Assembly (NCBI GenBank): GCA_040143965.1
Contig: JASJQH010000155.1
Location: forward strand, 1 to 24,340
Direction: 5' to 3'
Length of the DNA stretch: 24,340 nucleotides
Origin: Basidiobolus ranarum
Taxonomy: Eukaryota; Basidiobolomycota; Basidiobolomycetes; Basidiobolales
The notes under the pieces: generated by a model
What the model was told of the DNA's origin: nothing
Database searches by the model: none
What the model saw: the letters and a program-made list of their open reading frames with translations, nothing else
Position numbers and translations under genes: made by a program
Shown here: one piece after another, positions 1 through 8,716 of the stretch
Layout: each line of letters begins with the position of its first letter
How positions within the stretch are numbered: position 1 is the first letter of the stretch

Positions 1-147
1 CATATATTATGATAAGCATTATTCCTAAAACGATGCCGGCAAAGATTTTGCTCGTAACTGAGATACATATTGCAGGGAAACATATTATTACGCAAGGAAA
101 GCAAGAAGCAAAATTTATTGACTGATTGTTAAGTACTATATTGTGCA

Positions 148-158
148 CCCCCCCCCCC
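148..158. repeat. poly-C run of 11
   Basis: Uninterrupted run of eleven C about 60 bp beyond the stop of the SNF2-like exon, inside very AT-rich DNA. It may be slippage-prone or an assembly artefact; no function is implied. Confidence 0.8.
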
Positions 159-218
159 ACCTTTTTATACATGCCTTACTTGTATTGTGTGAATCATTCT
201 TTGATATCACTAGCTCCT

Positions 219-674
219 CTATTCCTCATTACTTCCAGATGAGGAACCTACTGCAGGATGTGAGACTGACTGTAATTGTCTCATATATGATTCCAGTTGT
301 TCTTGAAGTTCATTTTCAATATCATTTTCTGATGAATCATTGGTGAGGCGATTTGATATTCTTCCAAATAAATTGAGCTTTCTACTTTGGCTTCTGATCA
401 CATTTTCAGATTCGATAGAGTTTTGCATCACAAGTTGATAACTATCTACAATATTTGTTTGATTGACTCTCCAAACCCAAGCTTTGGCTTGCATTTCGAC
501 GTATGGATTCCACCAATTATCAGCAAAGATGACTACTGACGCCATTTGCAAATTCAGTCCGTATGCCCCGCACCTTAGATTAATCAGCATCACTTTTATC
601 CCGTTGTCTGGCACTGCTTCTGCAAACTCCTTGATGCGAGCAACTCTGACTTTGACAGTAGTACTCCCTTGGAT
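219..674 (-). CDS. SNF2-family ATPase, last exon (C-terminal helicase lobe), partial
   Basis: Terminal exon of an SNF2/Swi2-like chromatin-remodelling ATPase. An acceptor (ATCACAG) lies just upstream at 675 and a TAG stop at 219-221, giving 151 residues. The start matches the helicase-C pattern around the Gly-Ser-Thr of motif IV, followed by GAYGLNLQMASVVIF (motif V, normally GGxGLNL) and WWNPYVEMQA. WWNP with a following YVE is typical of the Rad5/Rad16/ULS1 side of the family. Motif VI, normally about DRxHRIGQ, reads AWVWRVNQ here, so its first arginine is lost and only the last remains. A Ser/Asn/Glu-rich tail follows. I found no upstream exons in the window; the region upstream is a minisatellite. 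It is either a divergent gene whose intron swallowed the array or a decayed copy. The fold assignment is firm; function and completeness are uncertain. Confidence 0.6.
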   Translation of the reverse strand: MQGSTTVKVRVARIKEFAEAVPDNGIKVMLINLRCGAYGLNLQMASVVIFADNWWNPYVEMQAKAWVWRVNQTNIVDSYQLVMQNSIESENVIRSQSRKLNLFGRISNRLTNDSSENDIENELQEQLESYMRQLQSVSHPAVGSSSGSNEE

Positions 675-689
675 CTGTGATAAAAATGC

Positions 690-1465
690 TAAAAGTAAAC
701 AGGTTTTTATAAAAAAATTGCTCACATTTGTAGTGCACATTGAGATATGTATAATCTTATAACCCCAATAAATTCAAATGTGAAATATCATTGCAGGGAA
801 TGTGTTATATGCATGCCAAAAGGTAGTATGTTTTTAAAAAGAGACTCATATTTGTAGTGCGCGTCAAGGGATGAAAAGTTTTTGTAACCCCATTAAATTC
901 AAAAGTAAAAAATATCATGATGTGGTCTAAGTTATATGCACACAAAAAGTAAAGAAATTTTTAAAAAGAGGCTCACATTTGTAGTGTGTGTTGAGGGATG
1001 AGCAGTCTTTGTAACTCTTGTAAGTCAAAGGCAAAAAATAATGATGTGGTATCAGTTATGCATATGCCAAAAGTAAATATGTTTTTAAAATGAGACTCAC
1101 ATTTGTGGTGTGCATCAAGGGATGAGTGGTCTTTGTAACTCCTATAAAGTCAAAGGTAAAAAATAATGACGTGATATCAGTTATATGCACACCAAAAGTA
1201 AATATGTTTTTAAAAAGAGGCTTACATTTGTAGTGCACATTGAGGGATGAGTGGACTTTGTGACTCCTGTAAAGTCAGAGATACAATATAATGATGTGGT
1301 AACAGTTATACACACTATGGAAGTAAACAAGTTTTTAAAAAGAGGCTCATGTTTATAGTGCACATTGATAGTCTATCACCAATGTAGCCCCTATAAAATC
1401 AGGGGCAATACATAAAGGCATGTTTCCAGTACTATGCAGCTTGAAAGTGAGTATGTTTTTGAAAT
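690..1465. repeat. Minisatellite, about six units of 124-127 bp
   Basis: The anchor CTCACATTTGTAGTG or a close variant recurs at 721, 845, 972, 1096, 1221 and 1345, giving spacings of 124, 127, 124, 125 and 124 bp. Each unit also carries GAGGGATGAG, TTTGTAACTCC, AAAGTCAAAGG, ATGATGTGGT and a GTTTTTAAAAAGAGG block. Central units are most alike and the outer ones most diverged. The period is not a multiple of three, so the short open frames across it rotate and are not coding. Its left edge runs to within about 25 bp of the splice acceptor of the SNF2-like exon, so on the minus strand it sits in that gene's last intron. Confidence 0.9.
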
Positions 1466-2199
1466 TATAGTGGGTTCTGTTGTGTGCATTGCTTTTATTT
1501 ATATTATTTAGAATACCTTAGTTACAAATACATCACATTTTATATAACTTTTTAAATTTGTAGCACCTTTGTGCTGCACTGGTTACACAGCCCAAAAGTT
1601 TATTTTAATGACTATTTTGTTGTTTTGTATATAAATAAACATATATGGAGCCTAGTGCTAGTGATACGTCAATATTTGTAAAACATGAGTAGAAAGCTTT
1701 TTATCAACACTTTCAATATTTCTAGATTTGTAATATAATTGTAATGTTTCCAATATTCACTTTCTTCATTATTTAATTTTGTAATCCTCACAAAGTTTTT
1801 ACTAATATTACTAATTCCCATATAATAGTGACTTGAGTATATTGTGATAGAAGGGTGTACATGGGGATTGCATCCCCCAAACCCTCTGCTTTCTTTTTAT
1901 ACTGGGAGGACTGCATCCCCCAGACCCCCTCTTTTCATCCTTACCCTTACCAGAACATCTATACCCACTCGAGTAACAATACTGAATGTTGGGTAGTAAG
2001 ATGATTTTATTGGACACCAGATATTAGAAAGAAAATAGAAAAAATGCCGTTTTCAAAGTAAATGTTATCCCAACCCTAACCCTAAGCTCATCACTTTCCA
2101 TTTGGATAAACAGTCATGTAAAGATATGTTATTATATTATGTGGCTTGTACAGTCCATTTGTGTTAGAAATTTTGAACGATCCTTTCTCGAGTTGTACA
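1466..2199. other. Gene-free AT-rich stretch
   Basis: No convincing coding signal on either strand. It holds poly-T/A tracts, the GC-rich motif pair at 1863-1935, and two telomere-like CCCTAA units near 2075, too few to call an interstitial telomere array. The right end presumably carries the promoter of the first GST gene. Confidence 0.5.
1863..1935. repeat. Pair of GC-rich palindromic motifs
   Basis: Two copies of a motif of the form GGG-N-TGCATCCCCCA-R-ACCC, at 1863-1892 and 1904-1935, about 40 bp apart in otherwise AT-rich DNA. The first contains a hyphenated palindrome (GGGGAT-TGC-ATCCCC) able to form a hairpin. The composition contrasts sharply with its surroundings, suggesting a fragment of a dispersed repeat, but the family is not identified. 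Confidence 0.5.
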
Positions 2200-2307
2200 A
2201 TGCAATCGTCAAACAAATCCAATCTAATCGCTCTTTCCTCCGCAGCCGTAAACTTCCTTATTTTATTGTCGAACCTTCTCATTCCGCACTCATTCTTCAA
2301 TCTGATC

Positions 2308-3248
2308 ATGGCCGCTCTCCCTCAACCAACTCAGGCAAGCTCTAACCACCTTTCCGAGCTTACAAAGAACCCTGACTCGTCTTTCAAAGTCTTGTACTAT
2401 CCTATACATGGAAGAGCAGATCTTATCCGAACAATTCTTGCCTATAGCAGAGCCAAATGGGAGGATCTTGCTTTCGTAAGAACGGCCTTCATTTTTTTCT
2501 CCAGCTAAAATTAGTTTAGCTGCTGTTTTGACATATCATTTTTCCTTCTTCTTCCGGTGTATAAACATTCCTTTATTTCTCTTATTTATAATTTATAGGA
2601 CTGGCCAAATCAAAAGGAAAAAACCCCTTACAAATGCGTCCCGGTAGTGTATGAAGAAACAAAATCTGGTGAAGTGCTTCAGCTCGCCGAACAGCAGGCG
2701 ATTGAACGATACCTCGCTCGCAAGTTTGGACTGCTTGGTGAAAATGCCTGGGAAGAACACCAGATCAACGAGCTTTCATCCAGTATTGAATCATTAAAAA
2801 CGGCATTTTTGCAAAGTCTTGGCAGTGTTGCCTTCGAAAAGCGCGCCGAGGCGCATGCGAGCTTTGTCTTAACAAAATGGGCCGGATTTAAAGAGATTCA
2901 CGAGGCGCTACTGATCAAGAATGGCTCTAATGGGCACTACATTGGCAACAAGGTTGGTATTTTGGTTTTCCACTAATCTTTTATAGTGTCTCTTTCTTAC
3001 AACTCTTTGGTGATGTTTGTTATTTAATTCAGTTTTCTTTGGCTGATTTCAAACTCGCAAACACTATCCAGAGATTGGAAGAATGGGTACCTGAAGGCGC
3101 TCAGCCGTTCCCTGTCTCCGCTAGTGCCACTCCGGCCATTTGGAAAGTGTACAAGGGTGTTAATAGTCACTCTTCTATTGCTACTTGGCGCAGCTCACCC
3201 TTCTATGAGGTGTTGAGTGAAGGAACAAGAAAAAAGCTCAAGATCTAA
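2308..3248 (+). CDS. Glutathione S-transferase-like protein, tandem copy 1 (3 exons)
   Basis: Exons 2308-2475, 2599-2952 and 3033-3248, all phase 0, give 245 residues. The N-terminal thioredoxin-like half has KVLYYPIHGRADLIRTIL (residues 27-44), where Tyr30 fits the catalytic tyrosine of sigma/pi-like GSTs, then VPVVYE with the usual cis-proline, and AEQQAIERYLARKFGLLG. The C-terminal helical half has NAWEEHQINEL and NGSNGHYIGNK, then LADFKLANTIQRLEEW. The layout matches the GSTs abundant in Mortierella-type fungi, which conjugate glutathione to electrophiles or act as peroxidases in the cytosol. The start is chosen because copy 2 aligns from the same Met (MAALPQPT/MSELPQPT); an in-frame ATG at 2200 would add a 36-residue hydrophobic leader. 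The G-site Ser/Thr usually found after AE is Gln here. AATAAA lies at 3317. Confidence 0.85.
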
Positions 3249-3316
3249 ATCACTGAATATATTAGTAGTGCAGACATCTGTTGGTAAATACTTGTATATC
3301 AACGCACTTGCCAAAA

Positions 3317-3322
3317 AATAAA
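3317..3322 (+). terminator. Poly(A) signal of GST copy 1
   Basis: AATAAA about 70 bp after the stop codon of the first GST-like gene. Confidence 0.5.
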
Positions 3323-3663
3323 GTATAGCACGTTAACCTGAGCCAATAATATGTATAATTCAGCAATTCACTTGACTTTAACATAAATATCTTAAAAACG
3401 AAAGGAAACCATAGCCATCTGAAAAGTTTAATAACAGAAGCTAAGGAGGAAATTCATCAACCCCTTGTGGCAACAGACTAGTATCAGCTTGAGATATTTT
3501 TAAAACAAATCAAACCAGCTCGTGCATTGTTATCTCGTTAATGTCTAGCTCTTCGTTCATGTTATCTAATCCAAGTAGTTTTGATTTATGTAGTTTCTAA
3601 TTAAACAGTATAAAAATCCAATTCATTTTTTTGTTCCTTCCTAGTCAACTCACAAATACAACT
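3323..3663. other. Intergenic between the GST copies
   Basis: No coding signal recognised. Probably the 3' end of copy 1 and the promoter of copy 2. Little nucleotide similarity to the region upstream of copy 1 is visible, so the duplication is either old or limited to the gene body. Confidence 0.45.
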
Positions 3664-4550
3664 ATGTCAGAACTCCCTCAACCAACTGTGGCAGATTCTG
3701 AGCATCTCTCCGAGCTCACCAAAAGTACCGATTCGTTCTTCAAAGTATTGTATCATCCTATACATGGAAGAGCGGAACTTATCCGAACCATTCTTGCCTA
3801 CAGTGGAGCCGAGTGGGAGGAGCTTGTTCTGGTAAAATAATTTCTATTTTAAAGTTTTTAATTGTTGAGGTAACACATTTACCTCTTTAACGGTTTATAG
3901 GATTGGCCAAATCAAAAGGGAATGACTCTCTTTAAATGCGTACCAGTGGTATATGAAGTATTAAATTCTGGAGAAGTACTTCTACTCGCAGAACAGAAGG
4001 CGATTAAACGATACCTCACTCACAAGTTTGGACTGTTTGGTACGAATGCCTGGTAGGAACACGAGGTCAACAAGTATACGTCCAACATTGATGCCTTTAA
4101 ATTATTGTTCTTACAATACGTCACGAGGGTGCCTATTGAGAGACGTGCTGAGGTTTATGAAAATTTCATCTCGAAACATTGGGCCTCATTCGTAGAGATT
4201 CACGAAACGCATTTGGCCAAGAATGGCTCTAATGGACACTACGTCGGCGACAAGGTTGATATTTTGCTTCTGTCCTCTTTGTTTATGTTCAATCTTCCTC
4301 ATGCCTCTTTCGCGGCATATGATTTTTCATTTAGTTTTCCTAGGCTGACTTCAAGCTTGCAAACGTTCTTCACAGACTCGAAGAATGGGCCCCCAGAGGT
4401 ACCCAACAATCTCCAATATCCGCCACTACCGCTCCAGGTATTTGGAAGGTGTATGAAACTGTAAACAGTCACCTTAACATTGCTACCTGGTGTAGCTCCC
4501 CTTCCTATGAAGTACTCAGCGAAGGAACAAGAAAGATGTTTAAGATCTAA
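3664..4550 (+). pseudogene. Glutathione S-transferase-like, tandem copy 2, with internal stop
   Basis: A paralogue of the preceding gene with the same three-exon plan: 3664-3831 (56 codons, as in copy 1), 3901-4254 (354 nt, as in copy 1) and 4344-4550. It starts MSELPQPT and keeps LYHPIHGRAELIRTILAY with the putative catalytic Tyr30, then DWPNQK, KCVPVVYE and NGSNGHYVGDK. It ends TRKMFKI, parallel to TRKKLKI in copy 1. Exon 2 has an in-frame TAG at 4054-4056 directly after NAW, where copy 1 has GAA (NAWEEH becomes NAW-stop-EH), truncating the product near residue 107. Exon 3 uses an acceptor 9 nt downstream of the copy 1 position. The rest is open and conserved, so inactivation is recent, or the stop is a sequence error or polymorphism. 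G-site Ser/Thr is again Gln. Confidence 0.75.
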
Positions 4551-4927
4551 ATTACTGAATTTAATTTGGGTTGCCGTTATCTGTAGGTTTTAAGATATGT
4601 ACATTCAAAGAGATTTCCCACACTTTGAGCGTATTAGACTACACCAACCAAACAGTTATACCATCGAGAACGTTTATAACGATTATGATGTAAAAGCTAA
4701 GAGTCAGGAGAGATGTAATTGACTGCAAGTACTCCAATCCAAACGATATAAAAGTCGGCAGTAGAGGCAAGCCTTTCACATAGTAGCCAAGTTAATTAAA
4801 AGCCACGGGATAATTAGATGGATGAGTAAGCACAAAGTTTAGTGCAATATTGATATAAGCAGAACCACTCTTCTCTCAATGCTATTTATTATGCTCTTGA
4901 GCACGTTGAGAAAATACTTCACATTTG
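4551..4927. other. Gene-free interval
   Basis: No open frame or RNA gene recognised. A TATA-like GATATAAAAG occurs near 4744 with no gene directly behind it. Confidence 0.4.
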
Positions 4928-4935
4928 TATAAAAG
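4928..4935 (+). promoter_or_regulatory. TATA box of the small secreted protein gene
   Basis: TATAAAAG ends 45 bp before the ATG at 4981, a plausible spacing for a TATA-driven gene with a short leader. Confidence 0.5.
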
Positions 4936-4980
4936 TTGACTGCTCTCTATTTCTATTCTCCATCGAAAACTTGACTCATC

Positions 4981-5394
4981 ATGAAGTGCTTCTCTCTTAT
5001 TTTCATTCTTTCAATCATTGCCTTAGCATCCGGCTTGGTGGATATTCGATTCAGACAATCAATATTGAGTAAGCGACAAATAATGACTTTTACTGGCCAT
5101 TAACTGACTCTTTGGTAAATTGCAGGACTTGAAAATACCCGTAGAAATACTGCTATACAACTCCCCTTCCCTCTAGGAAGATGTGAACGCGTGGACTTCG
5201 AACCAGTTAATAGGGCCAGTGTTACCCCAGGACGCTCAGTTCGCTTCGTAGAAGCAGTTTTGTATCATTCGCTATCCGACTGTTTCCGTAGACAGGACCC
5301 TATTGCCTTGGTTCCATCCGATCGTCGAGATGTATCTATTGAACGTAGAGGTAGACCTGTAAATGTGGGTGCAGTCTTCATTTCGGAACGTTAA
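4981..5394 (+). CDS. Small secreted protein, 118 aa, unknown family
   Basis: Two exons, 4981-5068 and 5126-5394, with a 57-nt GTAAGC...TTGCAG intron in phase 1. Residues 1-18 (MKCFSLIFILSIIALASG) are a textbook signal peptide: Lys2, a hydrophobic core and small residues at the cleavage site. The mature part, about 100 residues, has just two cysteines (Cys49 and Cys82), enough for one disulfide. It is rich in Arg and Val, with FEPVNRASVTPGRSVRF and DVSIERRGRPVNVGAVFIS suggesting a small beta-rich fold. There is no membrane anchor or ER-retention signal. I do not recognise the family. Secretion is well supported; an effector, inhibitor or wall-associated role would be a guess. TATA box at 4928, poly(A) signal at 5449. 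Confidence 0.75.
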
Positions 5395-5448
5395 CTCCAT
5401 ATGATGTGGAATTAACACGATAGCAGAAATTACAAGTGATCCCAATGA

Positions 5449-5454
5449 AATAAA
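5449..5454 (+). terminator. Poly(A) signal of the secreted protein gene
   Basis: AATAAA 55 bp after the stop. The convergent Nudix gene stops at 5530, so the 3' ends nearly meet. Confidence 0.5.
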
Positions 5455-5529
5455 AATCATTGATTTTACAAAATCAAGTCCCCATTTATCTATGCACTAA
5501 GATCATTATTACTTGCTCAATTAAAGAAT

Positions 5530-6246
5530 TCAAAGTGGTGATTTTGGAAATTCATCTAAAGTTAATTTAAGGGGAGTAAATAAGGGTCTATATGTTGAAT
5601 TATCACTACATAGCTCGTCCCAGCTAACCCAGCGCCATTCTGCACAGCAGTGCGGCTCCATTGCCTATTGAGAGTTTTGGGTTATTATAGGGTAGAGGCT
5701 AGTTTAATGTCATATGAATTGGGTACCTTTGGAATAGGATTTTCTTGTATACAAGTTCCTTTCATGAGTATCGAAACATAGTGCTCTTGGTGTTGTGGAA
5801 CTATACTATTGACCACAGTAACTAACGAAACGTCTTTTAGCTCCAAGCCAGTTTCTTCATACGTTTCGCCTGTTTGTGAGTAAAAAATAAGCCATTAAAC
5901 ATTGAATATAGAAGGACAGAGGTTTATATACTACATACGAACAGCACCGGCTTGGAAACTTTCCCCAAATTCTAAATGGCCTATAGTAAGTTTGAATATA
6001 CACTGTTCATATTTAAGAAAGTACTAGAGTAACTTCAAAAGAAAACTTACCACCAGGAATCTGCCACTCACCAAAACCTATCTTGCCAGGCTCTATTCTC
6101 TTACCGACAAGAAACTTCCCAGTTGTAGGATGACTTACAAAAGCACCGATACCAACTTTAACTGTGGAAGCTAGTGGAGTGTTTATGGAGCTATTAGCTC
6201 GAATAAAACTGGTTGGAAATTTCAATTTGTTTAGCAGAGCACTCAT
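5530..6246 (-). CDS. NUDT15-like Nudix hydrolase (4 exons)
   Basis: Exons on the minus strand are 6051-6246, 5939-5980, 5727-5869 and 5530-5664, giving 171 residues. The Nudix box spans exons 1-3 and is complete: Gly66, Glu72, then Arg80-Glu81 and Glu84-Glu85 in RETYEETG. These acidic residues bind the metal that drives diphosphate hydrolysis. Flanking sequence follows human NUDT15 from memory: VGIGAFV at the start, FQ/WQ-PGGHLEFGE, VVNS, then HYVSILMKG, and a last exon with EPH..AEWRWVSWDEL. The likely role is hydrolysis of nucleotide di/triphosphates, damaged or normal, in cytosol or nucleus. The ATG at 6246 is the first in frame. The last exon is easy to miss because read-through of the 62-nt intron 3 meets a stop quickly, but splicing at GTACCC restores the EWRW motif. 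The 42-nt second exon is a micro-exon. Confidence 0.88.
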
Positions 6247-6631
6247 TGCTTGGTGCAAATTTTCAAACTCACATTTAAAGTAGCAGCTCTTAGATAATCT
6301 AGTTATTCATAGCTAATCAGAAGTTAGCATAGATTATTAGGTGGTACAGGTTCAAGCCACTTAGGGTTAGCCACCAACAGATCCTAGCTAATATCTTCAA
6401 TAGCAATCAGTTATGTGTTGGTCTGCATATTTATTATACATTAATATTCGCTAGTGATCTACATGAGACTTGGGAAAAGGAAAGGAAGTAGATGATTTGA
6501 TGTATGAAAAAGGAAATTGAAAGAGGCACTTGCTAAAGCAAGCTCAGGTAAAAACCTAGTAATAACTTTTCCAATTGTCTATATTATTTATCGTGAAACT
6601 ATATGGAACAGTTGGGTGCATCAACACCAAC
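6247..6631. other. Gene-free interval between two minus-strand genes
   Basis: No coding signal. It holds the promoter of the Nudix gene and the 3' end of the neuroguidin gene. A B-box-like GGTTCAAGCC at 6349 has no tRNA fold around it. Confidence 0.4.
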
Positions 6632-8012
6632 TTAACGACTCTTCTTCTTCATCCATTTCTTTTCCTTTTGGAATCGACCTCCAGACTTACGGCCAGATTG
6701 TGAGCCACCGTCAATCATTCCGTCGAAGAGCTTGCTTGTGTTGTTGTCAGCATGTCTCATACGCTTTCCAATGGCCTAAAAATGAATGTTAATGCCAGGT
6801 TCGTGCAGATATAGCTTACGTTCATATGTACCTGAGGAGGACCAGAGTGATCGTCGTCATCTTCATCATCCTCGTGAAGCTGTTGTCTGGTCTTCTTTCT
6901 CTTCAGAAGGCTAAGTGAATCCTTCTCTTGTTCTTCGACTGCTTGAATACCAGCGAGGTTGGTGAAGTCATTAAGATGTTCGAATTCATCTTCGAAGCGT
7001 TTGACACCGCCCTTTCTTATCTTGTTGAGGTCCTTCTTAGACAATGTCATACGGATGAAGTTCTCTTCTTCGTAAGTTTCTCTCTCCTTCATCTTTCTAT
7101 CGTCTTCGTTCGACATTCCGATACCCTCATTAATTCCACTGTAAGCATTAACCTCCTCTGGACGATCGTCATATTCAGCGATAAGATCCTGCATCATACG
7201 AGACTTGGAAGCTCTTTGAAGAAGACGAGCTTGCTCACGATCTTGTCTAGACTTAGCTGTTGAGCCCTCATCGAAATGAACAGGAGCCAACTTAGGTGCT
7301 CTATATAAACCAGAGCTAGCGGCCTCTTCCTCTTCTATAAAATGATTGATAACCAGTTAGCAAACGATCGACACAAACAATCAGGTGCATAGACAATCCA
7401 ATGAATACCTTCTTTAGATTTGGCATTTTTATCAACCAGATTCTGTGGGTTAGGCTTGAAAGCGAAGGGATCACTAATTCCACCCTTTCCAGCTTCCTCA
7501 TTAAGACCCTCAATACCAATGGTAGCTGCACGTACAAGTTTATCAATTTGATATTTGAGTTTCTGTTCGACTGGTTTCATCTTTTCCAAAATTACTCGAA
7601 GTTGAATAAGATCGTCGATAACTGCGTGGTTTTCCACCGATTTTCCATCAAGCTTGAGATAGATAAAGAAGGCGATATTGGTGAGATATTGAAGTAAAAT
7701 ATCTAGTAAAAATAAAGTTAGGACTAAAGGGTTTAATCGGACTCGGTAAAGAAAACTCCAATAACTTACGATATTTTACATCGAGAAAACTGACACCCTT
7801 TTCGACGGGAAGTTCATTTTTGACGACTCTAAGAAAGTTGAACATCACTGTAAATATCAAGTACACTAACATCTCGGTTATTTTCATAGGAAAAGGAAAG
7901 CTTACTTGGACTGTAATGGGTTGACTTGTTTCTTGACCTCTTGAATAACAGACTTCAAATCGCCAAGGATTTGAACGAATTCAGAAGTTTGTGGATGAAC
8001 TTCCAAGGTCAT
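6632..8012 (-). CDS. LCP5: Neuroguidin/Lcp5-like Sas10/C1D-family protein (5 exons)
   Basis: Minus-strand exons 7906-8012, 7770-7828, 7409-7702, 6832-7334 and 6632-6775 join in frame to 368 residues. The N-terminal half is the Sas10/Utp3/C1D helical domain: KGVSFLDVKYHILLQYLTNI, then LDGKSVENHAVIDDLIQLR and the hallmark KMKPVEQKLKYQIDKLVR. A SDPFAFKPNPQNL linker follows, then YRAPKLAPVHFDE, as in human NGDN (YVPPRLVPVHYDE). The C-terminal part is charged and coiled, with an acidic HEDDEDDDD stretch near residue 320 and a basic tail ending WMKKKSR that can act as a nucleolar signal. Family role: component of the small-subunit processome needed for 18S rRNA maturation; animal homologues also bind eIF4E. 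The ATG at 8012 gives the expected N-terminus. All five exons are phase-consistent. Confidence 0.9.
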
Positions 8013-8716
8013 GGTGTATATAACTTGATACAATTGAGACTAGTTAGTAACCAACGATATAGTATTGACTTTTTACCTCAACTCGCTTATTTTTTTTTTC
8101 TGTTCTAATTGGACTTTTTTTTCAACCATGGTTAATTAAATCCAGATTCTAAAATGGAATAAGACCATCTATGTATTCCATATCGAGATATTACGGAATG
8201 TGACAATGTGGTTTAATTTAGTCTTGATCTTGTCAAAACTTGAATTAAATGACGATGACAATCCAGCAAATGCAAAAAGCCGAGAAATCGTCAGTTAGTC
8301 ACTGATTCGAGTTTAAACCTGAATAAAACAATATTAGCAATGTGGCGGCAACAATAAAGCACATCAAATTACTGTAGTGCTAGTTGGTTAATATGAGAGC
8401 AGCGTCACCATTCAACGAGCTCGTATGACCCCATGCGACTGATAAATGTATTTGTACTGTATCGTTCTCCAGATACAATCCAGTTTGTTAATCTCTTCTA
8501 CATGTGTAACAAGTTAACGTTACATGTCAGCAGCGAGAAAGGTCGATCGTGGACTCTAGCAAATGACAGATATATTAACCTGAATTCCCTCGTTCGCTGT
8601 TCATTTCGCTTATCTGTTACGTCTAGTTATTTCGATCATGACGAGAAAGTCCAATTTAGCTATTAATACTCAATATCTTCATCTACATCAATCTATACTT
8701 TTTTGACGGTCGAGGA
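8013..8716. other. Gene-free interval
   Basis: Upstream region of the neuroguidin gene. Short open frames on the plus strand show no recognisable protein features, and I saw no RNA gene. Confidence 0.4.

Noticed and set aside
1056-1363. Short minus-strand open frames with repeated peptides
   Set aside because: They arise from the minisatellite. The period is not a multiple of three, so no common frame exists.
690-1465. CRISPR-like array
   Set aside because: Whole ~125-bp units repeat with no unique spacers, in a eukaryotic setting. It is a minisatellite.
2070-2085. Interstitial telomere repeat
   Set aside because: Only about two CCCTAA units; too short to separate from chance.
6349-6358. 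tRNA gene suggested by a GGTTCAAGCC box
   Set aside because: The flanks do not form a T-arm or any cloverleaf, and no A box is in place.
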